The notes beneath the pieces are model-generated. The model made no database searches. It had not been told where the DNA came from and saw only the letters and a program-made list of their open reading frames with translations. Of a stretch of DNA of 46,476 nucleotides, positions 14,720 to 23,636 are shown in pieces; the stretch's first letter is position 1; each line of letters starts with the position of its first letter. Where the stretch lies: contig UQMM01000017.1 in the NCBI GenBank assembly GCA_900542165.1, positions 1 through 46,476 on the forward strand. The letters run 5' to 3'. Origin of the DNA: an uncultured Collinsella sp. GTDB taxonomy: Bacteria; Actinomycetota; Coriobacteriia; Coriobacteriales; Coriobacteriaceae. The position numbers and the translations under genes are program-made.

Positions 14720-15607
14720 GTGGTTGATGGGGATGCTCGCTCTGAGCTTCTTTCTGCTGATTGGAATCAGGAGTGGATGCGCTTGCAAGCTGATCGGCGG
14801 CGGGCTGATGATTCTTTTGAGTGGGATAAGCGGGCTCGGCATTTTCGGCCGCTTGAGACTGCTCCGTATGCCCGGGATTTTATAAAGCTGTTGGCGTTAA
14901 AGCCCGGTGAATCGGTGCTGGATATGGGATGTGGGGCTGGGTCGATTGCTATTCCGCTTGCTCAGGCTGGGCATCCTGTGATTGCGGCTGATTTCTCCCC
15001 CGCTATGCTGGGCACGCTTGATGCCGGCATTGAGTACTACGGGCTCGAGGGGCGCATAACGCCGCTTGAGCTTGCTTGGGATGATGACTGGGATTTGGTT
15101 GGACCGGTCGCGAAAGCGGTAGATGTTGCCTTTGCCAGTCGCTCTGTCACCACGACCAACCTAAAAGGCGCGCTTGCCAAGCTTGATCGTACGGCTCGTC
15201 GGCGTTGTGCTGTCACGATGGTCGCCAACTCCAGCCCGCGCTATGATCTGCACTTGATGAACGCTATCGGCGCCTCGGTTACCTGCAGTAATGGCTTTGT
15301 GTATGCTTTTAATATCCTCATTCAGATGTGTGCCCTGCCGCAGGTTACATACTTTGAATCGCCTCGTCGCGACACCTTCGATAGCCTTGAGGCAGGTGTG
15401 GCGGATTTTTCCCGTATGCTCGAACATGGCAACGAGGATAAGATCGACCGCCTGCGCGATTACATCGCCCAGCACATGATCGAGAACCCCCATGCCGGTG
15501 AGCCGGGCTCCAAGGGTGTGCCGCAGGGACGCTACATGCTCGACCACGTCCGCAAGGTCCGTTGGGCATTTATTGCATGGAAGCCGGTCTCTGCGCCCAG
15601 CTCATAG
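14720..15607 (+). CDS. Class I SAM-dependent methyltransferase
   Basis: A protein of 295 residues with the Rossmann-type SAM site: VLDMGCGAGSIAIPLA (motif I), an acidic end of strand 2 (VIAADFS) and later strands. The substrate cannot be read from the sequence. I prefer the GTG start at 14720, which has AGGAGG 7 bases upstream, over an ATG at 14660. The 5' part of the gene and its upstream region are less GC-rich and use T-ending codons more than neighbouring genes, so acquisition or relaxed selection is possible. It stands alone between a structured element and yhbY. Confidence 0.8.
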   Translation: MVDGDARSELLSADWNQEWMRLQADRRRADDSFEWDKRARHFRPLETAPYARDFIKLLALKPGESVLDMGCGAGSIAIPLAQAGHPVIAADFSPAMLGTLDAGIEYYGLEGRITPLELAWDDDWDLVGPVAKAVDVAFASRSVTTTNLKGALAKLDRTARRRCAVTMVANSSPRYDLHLMNAIGASVTCSNGFVYAFNILIQMCALPQVTYFESPRRDTFDSLEAGVADFSRMLEHGNEDKIDRLRDYIAQHMIENPHAGEPGSKGVPQGRYMLDHVRKVRWAFIAWKPVSAPSS

Positions 15608-15765
15608 CCTGTTCGCAGCCCACGCCGCCCACTCGCTCGGCATCCGCATTCTTTTTGAACTGGGCAAACGCGCCCCACACCGCGCCGTTCCTGCGCTATC
15701 GTGGGACAGCTCACGTAGATTAAGGCCCCGTCGCGGGGCGCCCCATACATAGAAAGCGAGAACCC

Positions 15766-16065
15766 ATGGCACTGACAGGAGCCCAGGTCAAGCAGCTTCG
15801 CAGCATGGCCCATCACCTCAACCCCGCCATCATCATCGGCAAGTCCGATGTCAACGAGGGCACCGTCGAGCAGACGGTCGCCTACTTGGAGAAGCACGAG
15901 CTCGTTAAGTGCTCCGTGCTCGATGGCTCCAGCCTTTCCGCCCGCGAAGCCGCCGAAGAGCTCGCTGAGCGCTGCCACGCCGAGGTCGTCCAGGTCATCG
16001 GCCGCAAGTTCTCGCTGTATCGCGAGTCCTCGCGCAAGGACATCGAGAAGATCAAGCTCGTCTAA
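15766..16065 (+). CDS. yhbY: YhbY family RNA-binding protein (CRM domain)
   Basis: A protein of 99 residues with the full CRM fold pattern: LTGAQVKQLRSMAHHLNPAIIIGKSDVNEG at the start (with the conserved GK), and QVIGRKFSLYR, the RNA-binding GxxxxLYR motif, at the end. YhbY-type proteins associate with pre-50S ribosomal subunits during assembly. A GC hairpin (15725-15739) precedes the gene and a terminator follows it. Confidence 0.92.
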   Translation: MALTGAQVKQLRSMAHHLNPAIIIGKSDVNEGTVEQTVAYLEKHELVKCSVLDGSSLSAREAAEELAERCHAEVVQVIGRKFSLYRESSRKDIEKIKLV

Positions 16066-16092
16066 AACTGACTGGCCATACCGAGTAGTCTG

Positions 16093-16125
16093 CGGGCATC
16101 CGATTGATTCGGGCGCCCGTTTTTT
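16093..16125 (+). terminator. Terminator of yhbY
   Basis: CGGGC (16093-16097) pairs with GCCCG (16115-16119), extended inside by CCGA/TTCGG, followed by TTTTTT. The T-run overlaps the stop codon of the convergent regulator gene. Confidence 0.8.
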
Positions 16126-19123
16126 ATCGCTCGACCAGCACGCGATTGAGCCGCCCCTCCACCAAGCGCTCGTATAGACGCCGCGTCTCGGGCTCGGGCA
16201 TGCCATTGACCTGCTCCCTCAGATGGTGCATATGCCCACTGTATAGCTCGACGATATCGCGCCGCCGCCCCGCCGCACTGTAGACACGCATGGCGCAGCG
16301 CACCATATCCTCACGCGCCGTTTCCTGCCGAAGGCCCGACTCCGCCAGCCAAATCGCCGACTGCAGATCGTTTTCTTCTAGAGCGGCATTTGCTCCCTTA
16401 ATCATGCAATCGATGTACTTTGACTGCATAATGCGTCGCATACGTAAAAAGTAGGTGGGATTACAGCCATTAGGAACATACAACGGTCCGGCATAAAGCT
16501 GCTCAATCTTCAGGCACAGCTCAACTAAATGGGGCCCGCGCGCACCCGTGCGATTTCCCAAAACCTCGCGGCTTATCTGGTCAAACAGCCGTACATCGGT
16601 CTTGACGTAGTCGCTGTTGAGCCCGATGCATTCATTTTGGATGAGCACACACGACTTGCCGTCTGGCGTCGGTCCCAAAGCCGACCGCAAGCGCGATATC
16701 GTCGAGTACAGGTTATTGCGGGCGCTATTGAACTCGGCATGGGGCCACAGCTCCATGGCCAGCGTCTCACGATCGACGAGCGCATCCATGCCCAGCGCAA
16801 GCCGCTCGGCAAGCGTCGCCGCCTTCTTGCGGCGCCACATTTTGTCCGTGATGGGAAACCCGTCGCGCTCGGCGCGAAACGCGCCAAACATGCGAATCTC
16901 GATATGGTCGATGGTATCAACGGCTTCAACCTCGCCGGCCTGGAACAGGCGCTCGCCCTCCCCTTCCAAATCGTCGCGCAGCGAGTACCGCGATAGCTCG
17001 CGCACGGGAAGCTTCTTGCGTATCCTGGCCGCCGGCTCGCCCAGACAATGCATGGCAAGGCGCGCAAAGAGCCGATACGATGGCTCTAGAATCCCCGCAC
17101 GATTCATGGACATCCAGGCCGCAAGGTCGCTGTCTCGGCCCGCACAGGCCAAATGCAGCGCCACCATCCAGGCTTCTGCGCCACCAACCTGCGTCTGGCT
17201 TATATCGAGCAACTCCGCTTCCTCGCGCACCGAAACCATCGAGGTGTTACGTAGATATGCCGCGCGCTCCAGCAGCAATGCGTTATCGCGCATGTACGCA
17301 ATCGACTCCTCGGCAAGTTTGAGCACTTGGACCGCACGGAACTTTGCATTAACCGGCCGTCCCTCTGCCAGCGACTGCCAGCCTTCTAGCAACAGGCCAA
17401 ACAGCTGAATCTGGTTGTCGCGCATGCGCACGGCAAAACGATCGAGCTCGTTGAACGCCGCATCGTCGGTTACCAGCAAGCCAGAAAGGAGCCGCCGTGC
17501 CGCCAACACCATGCGCACCCAGATAGCCATCGCCTTAAGCCCACGTACGTCGAGCGCCTCCCGTACCACCGTCATCTCGTCGTCGCGCTCGTCGGTTCCC
17601 GCAAATGACCCGTCAAAGAGCTCCACCAGCATGCTATCGGCCCGTATAACAATCCCCGCGATGTCGAGCTCGCAGTCGTAGGCCTTGCTCGTTTTGAGCT
17701 GCTGCAAGACGCCGCCGTCATCTCCCCGTTCGGTCAGGCATCGCTTGATCTCGATATGCGCAGACAACATATCGAGTGCGGTATGGGATGTCTCGATTTC
17801 TGGCACGGCCAGGTTCGTAGGAAGCCCAAGCCCGTTGTCCCCATAGCAAACAGCCGTCAGTGTCTGGGCCACCCTCCATGAAACAGGGTCTATTTCGCAG
17901 GCCGCCCGTTCGCCCCCGCGCTCGATAACCGATGCCATATAGCGAGCGAGCTTTGTATTGGACACGCTGACCGCTGCCAGATATACGCCAAGCGCCTCGG
18001 CAGGCGTTGGCTCTGGAGCCGGATCGTCGGCATCGATCGTGCCCAGCGCCGCTCGGCAGATATCGGCCCCGTGCCCCGTCAGAGCAAGATCGACCCCATA
18101 CTGCCCAGCAAGTTCAAGGACCGCTCTACGGTCCAAAAAGGCGTCCGCCAGGCCCATCGCCGCATCGCATCGGCCCGCCTTAAGCAAAATCCGGGCCGCC
18201 CTCGGAACAAGTTCGGGGCGAACCTCGGCCACCAACTTACGCAAACGCAAGCGTCCGTTATCCTCCGTGCCCAGACACGTAAAACTCCGCTCGGCGGGAT
18301 CCAAGCCAAAGATCGGGTAGTCGCGTACAAAGTAGGACTGGTCGACCATCGACAGCCTCACCCCGCAAGCCTCGAGTTCTGAGATATTGCCCTCGCCCAT
18401 CAAAACCATGAGACATGCCACACAAAACAGCGCGTTATTGTCGAGCGAAGCCAGATCGACAAGTGCCGCGCCATATACGTTGACAATCTCGTTTTCGAGC
18501 AGACCGGCTACGTCACCTTGGCCATACGGACCCGTCTGCAATGCCGAAACGAGCTCGGGCACGCCCTGCGTGAGCTGATAAAAGTCGAGCGATGTGCTGA
18601 TCGAAAACGCCGATGCCCACGACGAATACTCATAGGCATGTACCTTGAGCATCTGCGCATTAATCTTAACCGAATCGCCCAGCCCATGAATCAGCTGACG
18701 ATTTGAAGGACGGCAGGAGATAAAGACCCCTACCCCCATAGCGCGCAGGCCGCGAATCCTGTCGATGAGGTCTTCGGTATCGTGTTGATCGAGGTTTGGC
18801 ACATTATCAATCGCGATAAGGGAGTGCGGTTTGTCTTTGAGTTCTTCGGTAACCACCTCGAGCTGCATAAACACCTCGCGCCCAGTGGCGCGATCGGCCT
18901 CGATAATCCGCACGGGGCCTCGCGTCGGGTCGCATTTAACCTCATGGGTGTACTGCAGCAGCACCGAGGTCTTCCCAAACCCGTCGGGCGCATAAAGAAC
19001 CACGATGCCGGCCTTTCGGCCCTTGGCGATAAGCTCATTCATCAAGCGTTCGCGTCGCACCATATAGCCTCCGCCCAGCGGCATCAGCTCGAGGTCGTCT
19101 ATACCGCTCAAATCGTTTACCAT
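16124..19123 (-). CDS. Large ATPase/BTAD-domain transcriptional regulator
   Basis: A protein of 999 residues. The N-terminus carries a P-loop (APDGFGKT, residues 45-52) followed by a Walker-B-like strand (SLIAIDNVPNL), like MalT/LuxR-type STAND ATPases. The middle is a long helical repeat region. The C-terminal ~250 residues begin with IEIRMFGAF and contain a winged-helix segment (SARNNLYSTISRLRSALG) followed by a BTAD-type TPR domain, as in SARP regulators, rather than a LuxR helix-turn-helix. It probably senses a ligand or protein through the ATPase and TPR parts and activates transcription; its targets are unknown. The start at 19123 follows GAGGAGCG. The long intergenic region upstream holds no other gene. 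Confidence 0.85.
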   Translation of the reverse strand: MVNDLSGIDDLELMPLGGGYMVRRERLMNELIAKGRKAGIVVLYAPDGFGKTSVLLQYTHEVKCDPTRGPVRIIEADRATGREVFMQLEVVTEELKDKPHSLIAIDNVPNLDQHDTEDLIDRIRGLRAMGVGVFISCRPSNRQLIHGLGDSVKINAQMLKVHAYEYSSWASAFSISTSLDFYQLTQGVPELVSALQTGPYGQGDVAGLLENEIVNVYGAALVDLASLDNNALFCVACLMVLMGEGNISELEACGVRLSMVDQSYFVRDYPIFGLDPAERSFTCLGTEDNGRLRLRKLVAEVRPELVPRAARILLKAGRCDAAMGLADAFLDRRAVLELAGQYGVDLALTGHGADICRAALGTIDADDPAPEPTPAEALGVYLAAVSVSNTKLARYMASVIERGGERAACEIDPVSWRVAQTLTAVCYGDNGLGLPTNLAVPEIETSHTALDMLSAHIEIKRCLTERGDDGGVLQQLKTSKAYDCELDIAGIVIRADSMLVELFDGSFAGTDERDDEMTVVREALDVRGLKAMAIWVRMVLAARRLLSGLLVTDDAAFNELDRFAVRMRDNQIQLFGLLLEGWQSLAEGRPVNAKFRAVQVLKLAEESIAYMRDNALLLERAAYLRNTSMVSVREEAELLDISQTQVGGAEAWMVALHLACAGRDSDLAAWMSMNRAGILEPSYRLFARLAMHCLGEPAARIRKKLPVRELSRYSLRDDLEGEGERLFQAGEVEAVDTIDHIEIRMFGAFRAERDGFPITDKMWRRKKAATLAERLALGMDALVDRETLAMELWPHAEFNSARNNLYSTISRLRSALGPTPDGKSCVLIQNECIGLNSDYVKTDVRLFDQISREVLGNRTGARGPHLVELCLKIEQLYAGPLYVPNGCNPTYFLRMRRIMQSKYIDCMIKGANAALEENDLQSAIWLAESGLRQETAREDMVRCAMRVYSAAGRRRDIVELYSGHMHHLREQVNGMPEPETRRLYERLVEGRLNRVLVER

Positions 19124-19514
19124 TCCCGCTCCTCAACTCGACCGTATGGACACTGTAGCCGCAAGACCATACAAGCCGCGCTATGAATAGAGCGACCTTG
19201 TGTTTTAGGTTGTCTTTTGGTACGCAAGCGGCAAGTTTTTGTACAGCGAGGGCCGATTGTTATTAATCCCCCGACTAATCGGTCTTTAAGCAGGTAAATC
19301 AGCTTGTCAGCTTGTCCCATCTAAGCGGCAGTGTAACGCAGATGAACAAGGTTCAGCCATGTCATTCAACTCGCCTAGCACCCGCTACCGTCTACGACCT
19401 TCTAGTGGCATTTTTGCATAGAATCTGGTATAGAATGAATCAAGCTGTTGGACATCCGGCATTCGTCAAGCTTGCGCCAAGTTTTTGGTCAAGTGGGCGG
19501 AAAGGGATAGCAAA
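19124..19514. other. Gene-free region between the BTAD regulator and nagB
   Basis: No plausible gene is seen. Two TAGAAT boxes on the + strand (19419-19424 and 19431-19436) could be -10 elements, but no good -35 box lies at the proper distance and nothing obvious is encoded downstream. The region should include the regulator's promoter on the - strand. Confidence 0.4.
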
Positions 19515-19539
19515 AAGGCCCCCGCAAAGCGGAGGCCTT
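19511..19539 (-). terminator. Terminator of nagB
   Basis: AAGGCC-C-CCGC (19515-19525) pairs with GCGG-A-GGCCTT (19529-19539) around AAA; on the - strand the stem ends in TTTTTG. Confidence 0.85.
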
Positions 19540-19571
19540 AGACAAGGCTATGTCGAGCTGCAGGATTCGCG

Positions 19572-20300
19572 CTACTCGCAGAGCGAAAGGGCGGCTTCGT
19601 CGGCAACGACAACGCAGTTGGTGTGCAGCTGCAGGATCGAAGCCGGGCACTCGGGCGTAACCGGACCATAGCACATGTCATGCACGGCCTGAGCCTTGGC
19701 CTCGCCGTTGGCGACGACCAGGATCATGCGGGCATACATGATGGTCTGGGTACCCATGGTGTAGGCCTGACGGGGAACATCGTCGATGCTGTCGAACAGG
19801 CGGCTGTTGGCCTGAATGGTGCTCTCGGTGAGGTCGACGCAGTGCGTACCCTTGGAGAAGTGGTCATCGGGCTCGTTGAAGCCGATGTGGCCGTTGTTGC
19901 CAATGCCGAGCAGCTGCAGATCCGGGTAACCGGCGGCGGCGACGATCTTGTCGTACTCAGAGCAGGCAGCGGCGGCGTCGGGGTTGGAACCGTCGGGCAC
20001 ATGCGTGTTGTTCAGGTCAATGTTGATGTGATCGAAGAAGTTCTCACGCATGAAGTAGTGATAGCTCTGGGGATCGTCGTGCGAAAGGCCGCGATACTCG
20101 TCCAAGTTGTAGGTGCTGACCTCGGCAAAGTCGACGTCGCCCTTCTTGTACCAAGCAGCGAGCTGCTTGTAGGCACCGATCGGGGTGGAGCCGGTGGCAA
20201 GGCCCAGCACACAGTCGGGCTTGAGGATAACCTGCGCCGAAATGATATTGGCGGCCTTGCGGCTCATATCCTCGTAGTCTTTAGCTTTAATGATCTTCAT
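19572..20300 (-). CDS. nagB: Glucosamine-6-phosphate deaminase
   Basis: An enzyme of 242 residues that converts glucosamine-6-phosphate into fructose-6-phosphate and ammonia. It has the family landmarks LGLATGSTPIGAYKQL, the active-site strand FAEVSTYNLDEYRGL, and GIGNNGHIGFNEP. I start it at ATG 20300 (MKIIKAKDYE), which has AAAGGAC upstream and gives the normal length; a longer in-frame extension to 20651 lacks family similarity and crosses a GC-rich leader. Together with the EIIA and glmM genes upstream it forms an amino-sugar group on the same strand. Confidence 0.95.
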   Translation of the reverse strand: MKIIKAKDYEDMSRKAANIISAQVILKPDCVLGLATGSTPIGAYKQLAAWYKKGDVDFAEVSTYNLDEYRGLSHDDPQSYHYFMRENFFDHINIDLNNTHVPDGSNPDAAAACSEYDKIVAAAGYPDLQLLGIGNNGHIGFNEPDDHFSKGTHCVDLTESTIQANSRLFDSIDDVPRQAYTMGTQTIMYARMILVVANGEAKAQAVHDMCYGPVTPECPASILQLHTNCVVVADEAALSLCE

Positions 20301-20571
20301 TACGCGTCCTTTCTCGTACAAGAGAGGCAAGGCTCCCTTACAAGCACTTGCCCGCGGCCCGCGTCGGCCGCAACCAACGTGTGCGGCCACCAGGGCGAGG
20401 TCGCGTAATGTATGTGTCTCGTGTCTAGCCGCGTCGAGGCCCCTGCCCGTCCACGGTGACCCGAAGCTGTTTAGCCTCGGACGTTTCCCATCTTGCCACG
20501 GAGGGCGTCCTCTTTCAAGGGCGCCCTCCGTAAACGTGTTTGAATTGTAGGCTAATGGCCACGTGCACTTG
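20301..20571 (-). promoter_or_regulatory. nagB leader/intergenic region with several hairpins
   Basis: On the - strand the 270 bases between the EIIA gene and nagB contain a perfect 10-bp stem just after the EIIA gene (20498-20507 with 20522-20531), and closer to nagB a stem with GGCCGCA/TGCGGCC-like arms. No U-run follows the first stem. A structured leader controlling nagB is possible, but I recognise no known riboswitch or the glmS ribozyme here. Confidence 0.35.
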
Positions 20572-21069
20572 CTAGCGCTCGCGAGCAACGATGAGCTGGT
20601 CCATCTCTTCGACATGCACACCAACGGAGCCCTTGATACTCGAGAACTCAACGGAGTTGCACACCAAGATGGGAACCGTCACATCGTAGCCCTCGGCAGC
20701 AATTGCCTCGCGATCGAACTCAATGAGTACATCGCCCTTATGGACGATGTCACCCACTTGCGCATGTACGGTAAAGTGCTTGCCCTCGAGCTGAACAGTG
20801 TCCAAACCAACGTGGATGAGCACGTCCAGACCATCGACCGTGTTAAGCGCAACAGCGTGTCCCGTGGGAAAAATGGCCTCGACCTTGGCATCAGCCGGTG
20901 CAATCACACGCGTTCCGGTGGGCTGAATCGCCACGCCCTGGCCCAAAAGGCCGGTGGCAAACGTCTGGTCGTTTACCTCGGAAAGCGGAATGACGTCGCC
21001 CGAGATGGGAGCATCCAGCGTAAGGACTCGACCACGCATACCAAAAGACCTTAGGACTTTAGTGAACAT
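20572..21069 (-). CDS. PTS glucose-type EIIA component
   Basis: A protein of 165 residues of the EIIA-Glc family, a soluble phosphocarrier that takes phosphate from HPr and hands it to an EIIB domain. The active-site His is in GLDVLIHVGLDTV (H86) and the partner His in PTGHAVAL (H71); the ending with GDVLIEFD and VTVPILVCNS is also typical. It stands as a single-domain protein, like Crr, not fused to EIICB, so it can serve several sugar permeases. ATG 21069 follows GAGGGGGAGC. Neighbouring nagB and glmM suggest a link to glucosamine or N-acetylglucosamine use, which is inference. Confidence 0.9.
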   Translation of the reverse strand: MFTKVLRSFGMRGRVLTLDAPISGDVIPLSEVNDQTFATGLLGQGVAIQPTGTRVIAPADAKVEAIFPTGHAVALNTVDGLDVLIHVGLDTVQLEGKHFTVHAQVGDIVHKGDVLIEFDREAIAAEGYDVTVPILVCNSVEFSSIKGSVGVHVEEMDQLIVARER

Positions 21070-21140
21070 GCTCCCCCTCGGACATACCAATCAATCAAAA
21101 TAACCTTAACAGTTTACCACTTGGCAACGGTTTTTGACCA

Positions 21141-22478
21141 TTAGGGAAGTTCGCGCTTGACAACCTCGACGATGTCGTCAACAACGCGCTGGGTCAGCTC
21201 GTGCGTCTCGGCCTCGGCCATCACGCGGACCAGCGGCTCGGTACCGCTCGGGCGCACCAGAATGCGGCCGCGGCCGTCAAGCTCCTTCTCGGCAGCAGCG
21301 ACGGCATCCCAGATGGGCTGGCAATCGTCCAGACCAGCCTTGTTGTCGGAATGCACGTTGACGAGTACCTGCGGGTACTTCTTCATGATGCCGGCAAGAT
21401 CGGTGAGGGTACGACCGGTGCGCTTGAGCACGGCCAGCAGCTGCAGAGCCGTCACCAGGCCGTCACCGGTGGTGTTGTGCTCCAGGAAGATGATGTGGCC
21501 GGACTGTTCGCCGCCGATGACGGCACCGTCCGCGAGCATGCGCTCCAGAACGTAGCGGTCGCCCACGGCGGTCTGAACCATCTCGAAGCCCTGCTCCTTC
21601 ATAGCGATGGAGAAGCCCAGGTTGCACATGACGGTCGAGACGATCTCGGAGTTGGCGAGCTTGCCGCGAGCGGCGAGATCAGAACCGCAGATAGCCAGGA
21701 TGTAGTCACCGTCGATCTCATTGCCCTCGCTGTCCACGAACAGTACGCGGTCGGCGTCGCCGTCGTGGGCCAGGCCGATGTCAGCATGGGTGCGCAGCAC
21801 GAGCTCGCGCAAGGGCTCGAGGTGCGTAGAGCCGCATTCAACGTTAATGTCAGTGCCGCAGTAATCGGTGTTGATAGCGTGCACCGTGGCGCCCAGGCGC
21901 TGCAGCGCGGCGGGCGTAGTCTGGCAAGAAGCGCCATGGCCGCAGTCGACGGCAACGACCAGGCCGTCGAGCCTCAGGCCGTCGAGCGTATCGATGGCGT
22001 GGTCGACATATGCCTTGCGGGCGTCCTTCATCTTGATAATGTGGCCCACGCCGGCGCCGGTCGGCAGCGTATCGGCAGCCATGGCTTCCTCGGACATGAC
22101 CCAGGCGCTGATCTCTTCCTCGACAGCATCGGGAAGCTTCATGCCCTTGCGGCTAAAGAACTTGATACCGTTGAACTCCGGCGGATTGTGCGAAGCGGAG
22201 ATAACGATGCCGCCGTCGAGCTCGTTTTGAACAGTGAGCAGTGCCACGGCAGGCGTGGGGATGACGCCGCAGCAGTGCGGACGGCCGCCCTCGGCCATGA
22301 TGCCGGCGGTCAGAGCGCTCTCGAGCATGGTGCCCGAAAGACGCGTGTCGCGGCCGATGCAGATGTCCGGACCAAGGAACTTGGTCGCCGCGCGGCCCAG
22401 ACGAAACGCGAGGTCGCACGAGAGGTCGGCGTTGGCGACGCCACGGACGCCGTCGGTACCGAAGATGTTCTGGGGCAT
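21141..22478 (-). CDS. glmM: Phosphoglucosamine mutase
   Basis: An enzyme of 445 residues that interconverts glucosamine-6-phosphate and glucosamine-1-phosphate on the way to UDP-GlcNAc for peptidoglycan. It starts with FGTDGVRG, carries the phosphoserine loop ISASHNPPEFNG (Ser96), the metal loop DGDADR and the C-terminal phosphate-binding RPSGTEPLVRV. Length and motifs are exactly those of GlmM. The ATG at 22478 follows AAGGAG. It lies downstream of rpsI-rplM on the same strand, an arrangement also common in other Gram-positive bacteria, but a terminator separates them. Confidence 0.96.
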   Translation of the reverse strand: MPQNIFGTDGVRGVANADLSCDLAFRLGRAATKFLGPDICIGRDTRLSGTMLESALTAGIMAEGGRPHCCGVIPTPAVALLTVQNELDGGIVISASHNPPEFNGIKFFSRKGMKLPDAVEEEISAWVMSEEAMAADTLPTGAGVGHIIKMKDARKAYVDHAIDTLDGLRLDGLVVAVDCGHGASCQTTPAALQRLGATVHAINTDYCGTDINVECGSTHLEPLRELVLRTHADIGLAHDGDADRVLFVDSEGNEIDGDYILAICGSDLAARGKLANSEIVSTVMCNLGFSIAMKEQGFEMVQTAVGDRYVLERMLADGAVIGGEQSGHIIFLEHNTTGDGLVTALQLLAVLKRTGRTLTDLAGIMKKYPQVLVNVHSDNKAGLDDCQPIWDAVAAAEKELDGRGRILVRPSGTEPLVRVMAEAETHELTQRVVDDIVEVVKRELP

Positions 22479-22529
22479 AGGATCGCTCCTTCCCTAGCAG
22501 GCGATATGCAACCGCCCACCCTAGTCGAA

Positions 22530-22571
22530 AAAGAAAAGCGGGACCCGCCGAGGAATCGGCAGGCCCCGCTT
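22530..22571 (-). terminator. Terminator of rplM-rpsI
   Basis: On the - strand AAGCGGGGCCTGCCGA and TCGGCGGGTCCCGCTT form a long stem around a short loop and are followed by TTCTTTTTC. Confidence 0.85.
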
Positions 22572-22601
22572 GTACATTGTATCTCGAAAGGAGATAAAAC
22601 C

Positions 22602-22997
<396 letters not shown>

Positions 22998-22999
22998 CT

Positions 23000-23443
23000 T
23001 TAAGCCTCCAGCTCAATCTTCGTGGGGTTCTGGGCAGCGTGCGGATGCTCGGCACCAGCGTAGACCTTAAGCTTGGTCATCTGGGCGCGGCCGAGGGTGG
23101 TCTTGGGCAGCATACCGCGAACGGCGCGCTCGATGACCTTCTCCGGGTGCTTCTCCATAGCCTGGCGGAAGCTCTCAGCCTTGAGGCCGCCGTTGTAGCC
23201 GCTGTGGCGATAATAGGTCTTCGTGTCGGCCTTGTTACCGGTAAGCTGGACCTTATCGGCGTTGATGACGACAACGAAGTCGCCGCAGTCGCTGTTGGGC
23301 GTGAACTGGGGCTTGTTCTTACCGCGCAGGATCATTGCGATCTGGGTGGCAAGACGGCCCAGGACAGCACCATCGGCGTCGACGAGAACCCAGTTGCGCT
23401 GGACCTCGCCCTGCTTGGCGTAGTGAGTCGATTTCGAAATCAC
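23000..23443 (-). CDS. rplM: 50S ribosomal protein L13
   Basis: A protein of 147 residues with L13 landmarks: WVLVDADGAVLGRLATQIA, the DFVVVINADKV strand, YYRHSGYNGG and RAVRGMLPKTTLGR. First gene of the rplM-rpsI operon. Its promoter and a short 5' leader with a hairpin can be read upstream (23472-23537). Confidence 0.98.
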   Translation of the reverse strand: MISKSTHYAKQGEVQRNWVLVDADGAVLGRLATQIAMILRGKNKPQFTPNSDCGDFVVVINADKVQLTGNKADTKTYYRHSGYNGGLKAESFRQAMEKHPEKVIERAVRGMLPKTTLGRAQMTKLKVYAGAEHPHAAQNPTKIELEA

Positions 23444-23471
23444 TTAGACTCCTCCATGTACAGTACGTGTT

Positions 23472-23503
23472 GTTACAGAGATTCACGGGGCTCTGCAAGT
23501 AAC
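23472..23503 (-). promoter_or_regulatory. Candidate L13 leader hairpin
   Basis: At the very 5' end of the predicted rplM mRNA, CAGAG (- strand copy of 23491-23495) pairs with CTCTG (23476-23480), and outer GTTA/TAAC arms add four pairs with a 3-4-base asymmetric loop. The leader is only about 60 bases. An L13-binding leader is known from Firmicutes; equivalence here is inferred from position and size only. Confidence 0.5.
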
Positions 23504-23509
23504 CCGTCC

Positions 23510-23537
23510 ATATTACCCCGCTCGCCGTACGAGTCAA
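23510..23537 (-). promoter_or_regulatory. rplM-rpsI promoter
   Basis: On the - strand TTGACT (23532-23537) and TAATAT (23510-23515) are 16 bases apart, close to the consensus of the main sigma factor. The predicted start lies near 23503, giving a leader of about 60 bases before the rplM ATG. Confidence 0.75.
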
Positions 23538-23636
23538 CAGGTATTTTGGCTCCGACCAGAGTTTCTGCACATGTCATCCACGAGCCGTGATTTTCCAGCT
23601 CTTTAGCTGTTGTCATTTTTTGATAGTTCGCCGTCG

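Noticed and set aside
20301..20571. glmS-type ribozyme or known riboswitch before nagB
   Set aside because: Hairpins are present but the conserved ribozyme core is not recognisable, and such ribozymes belong to glmS, not nagB.
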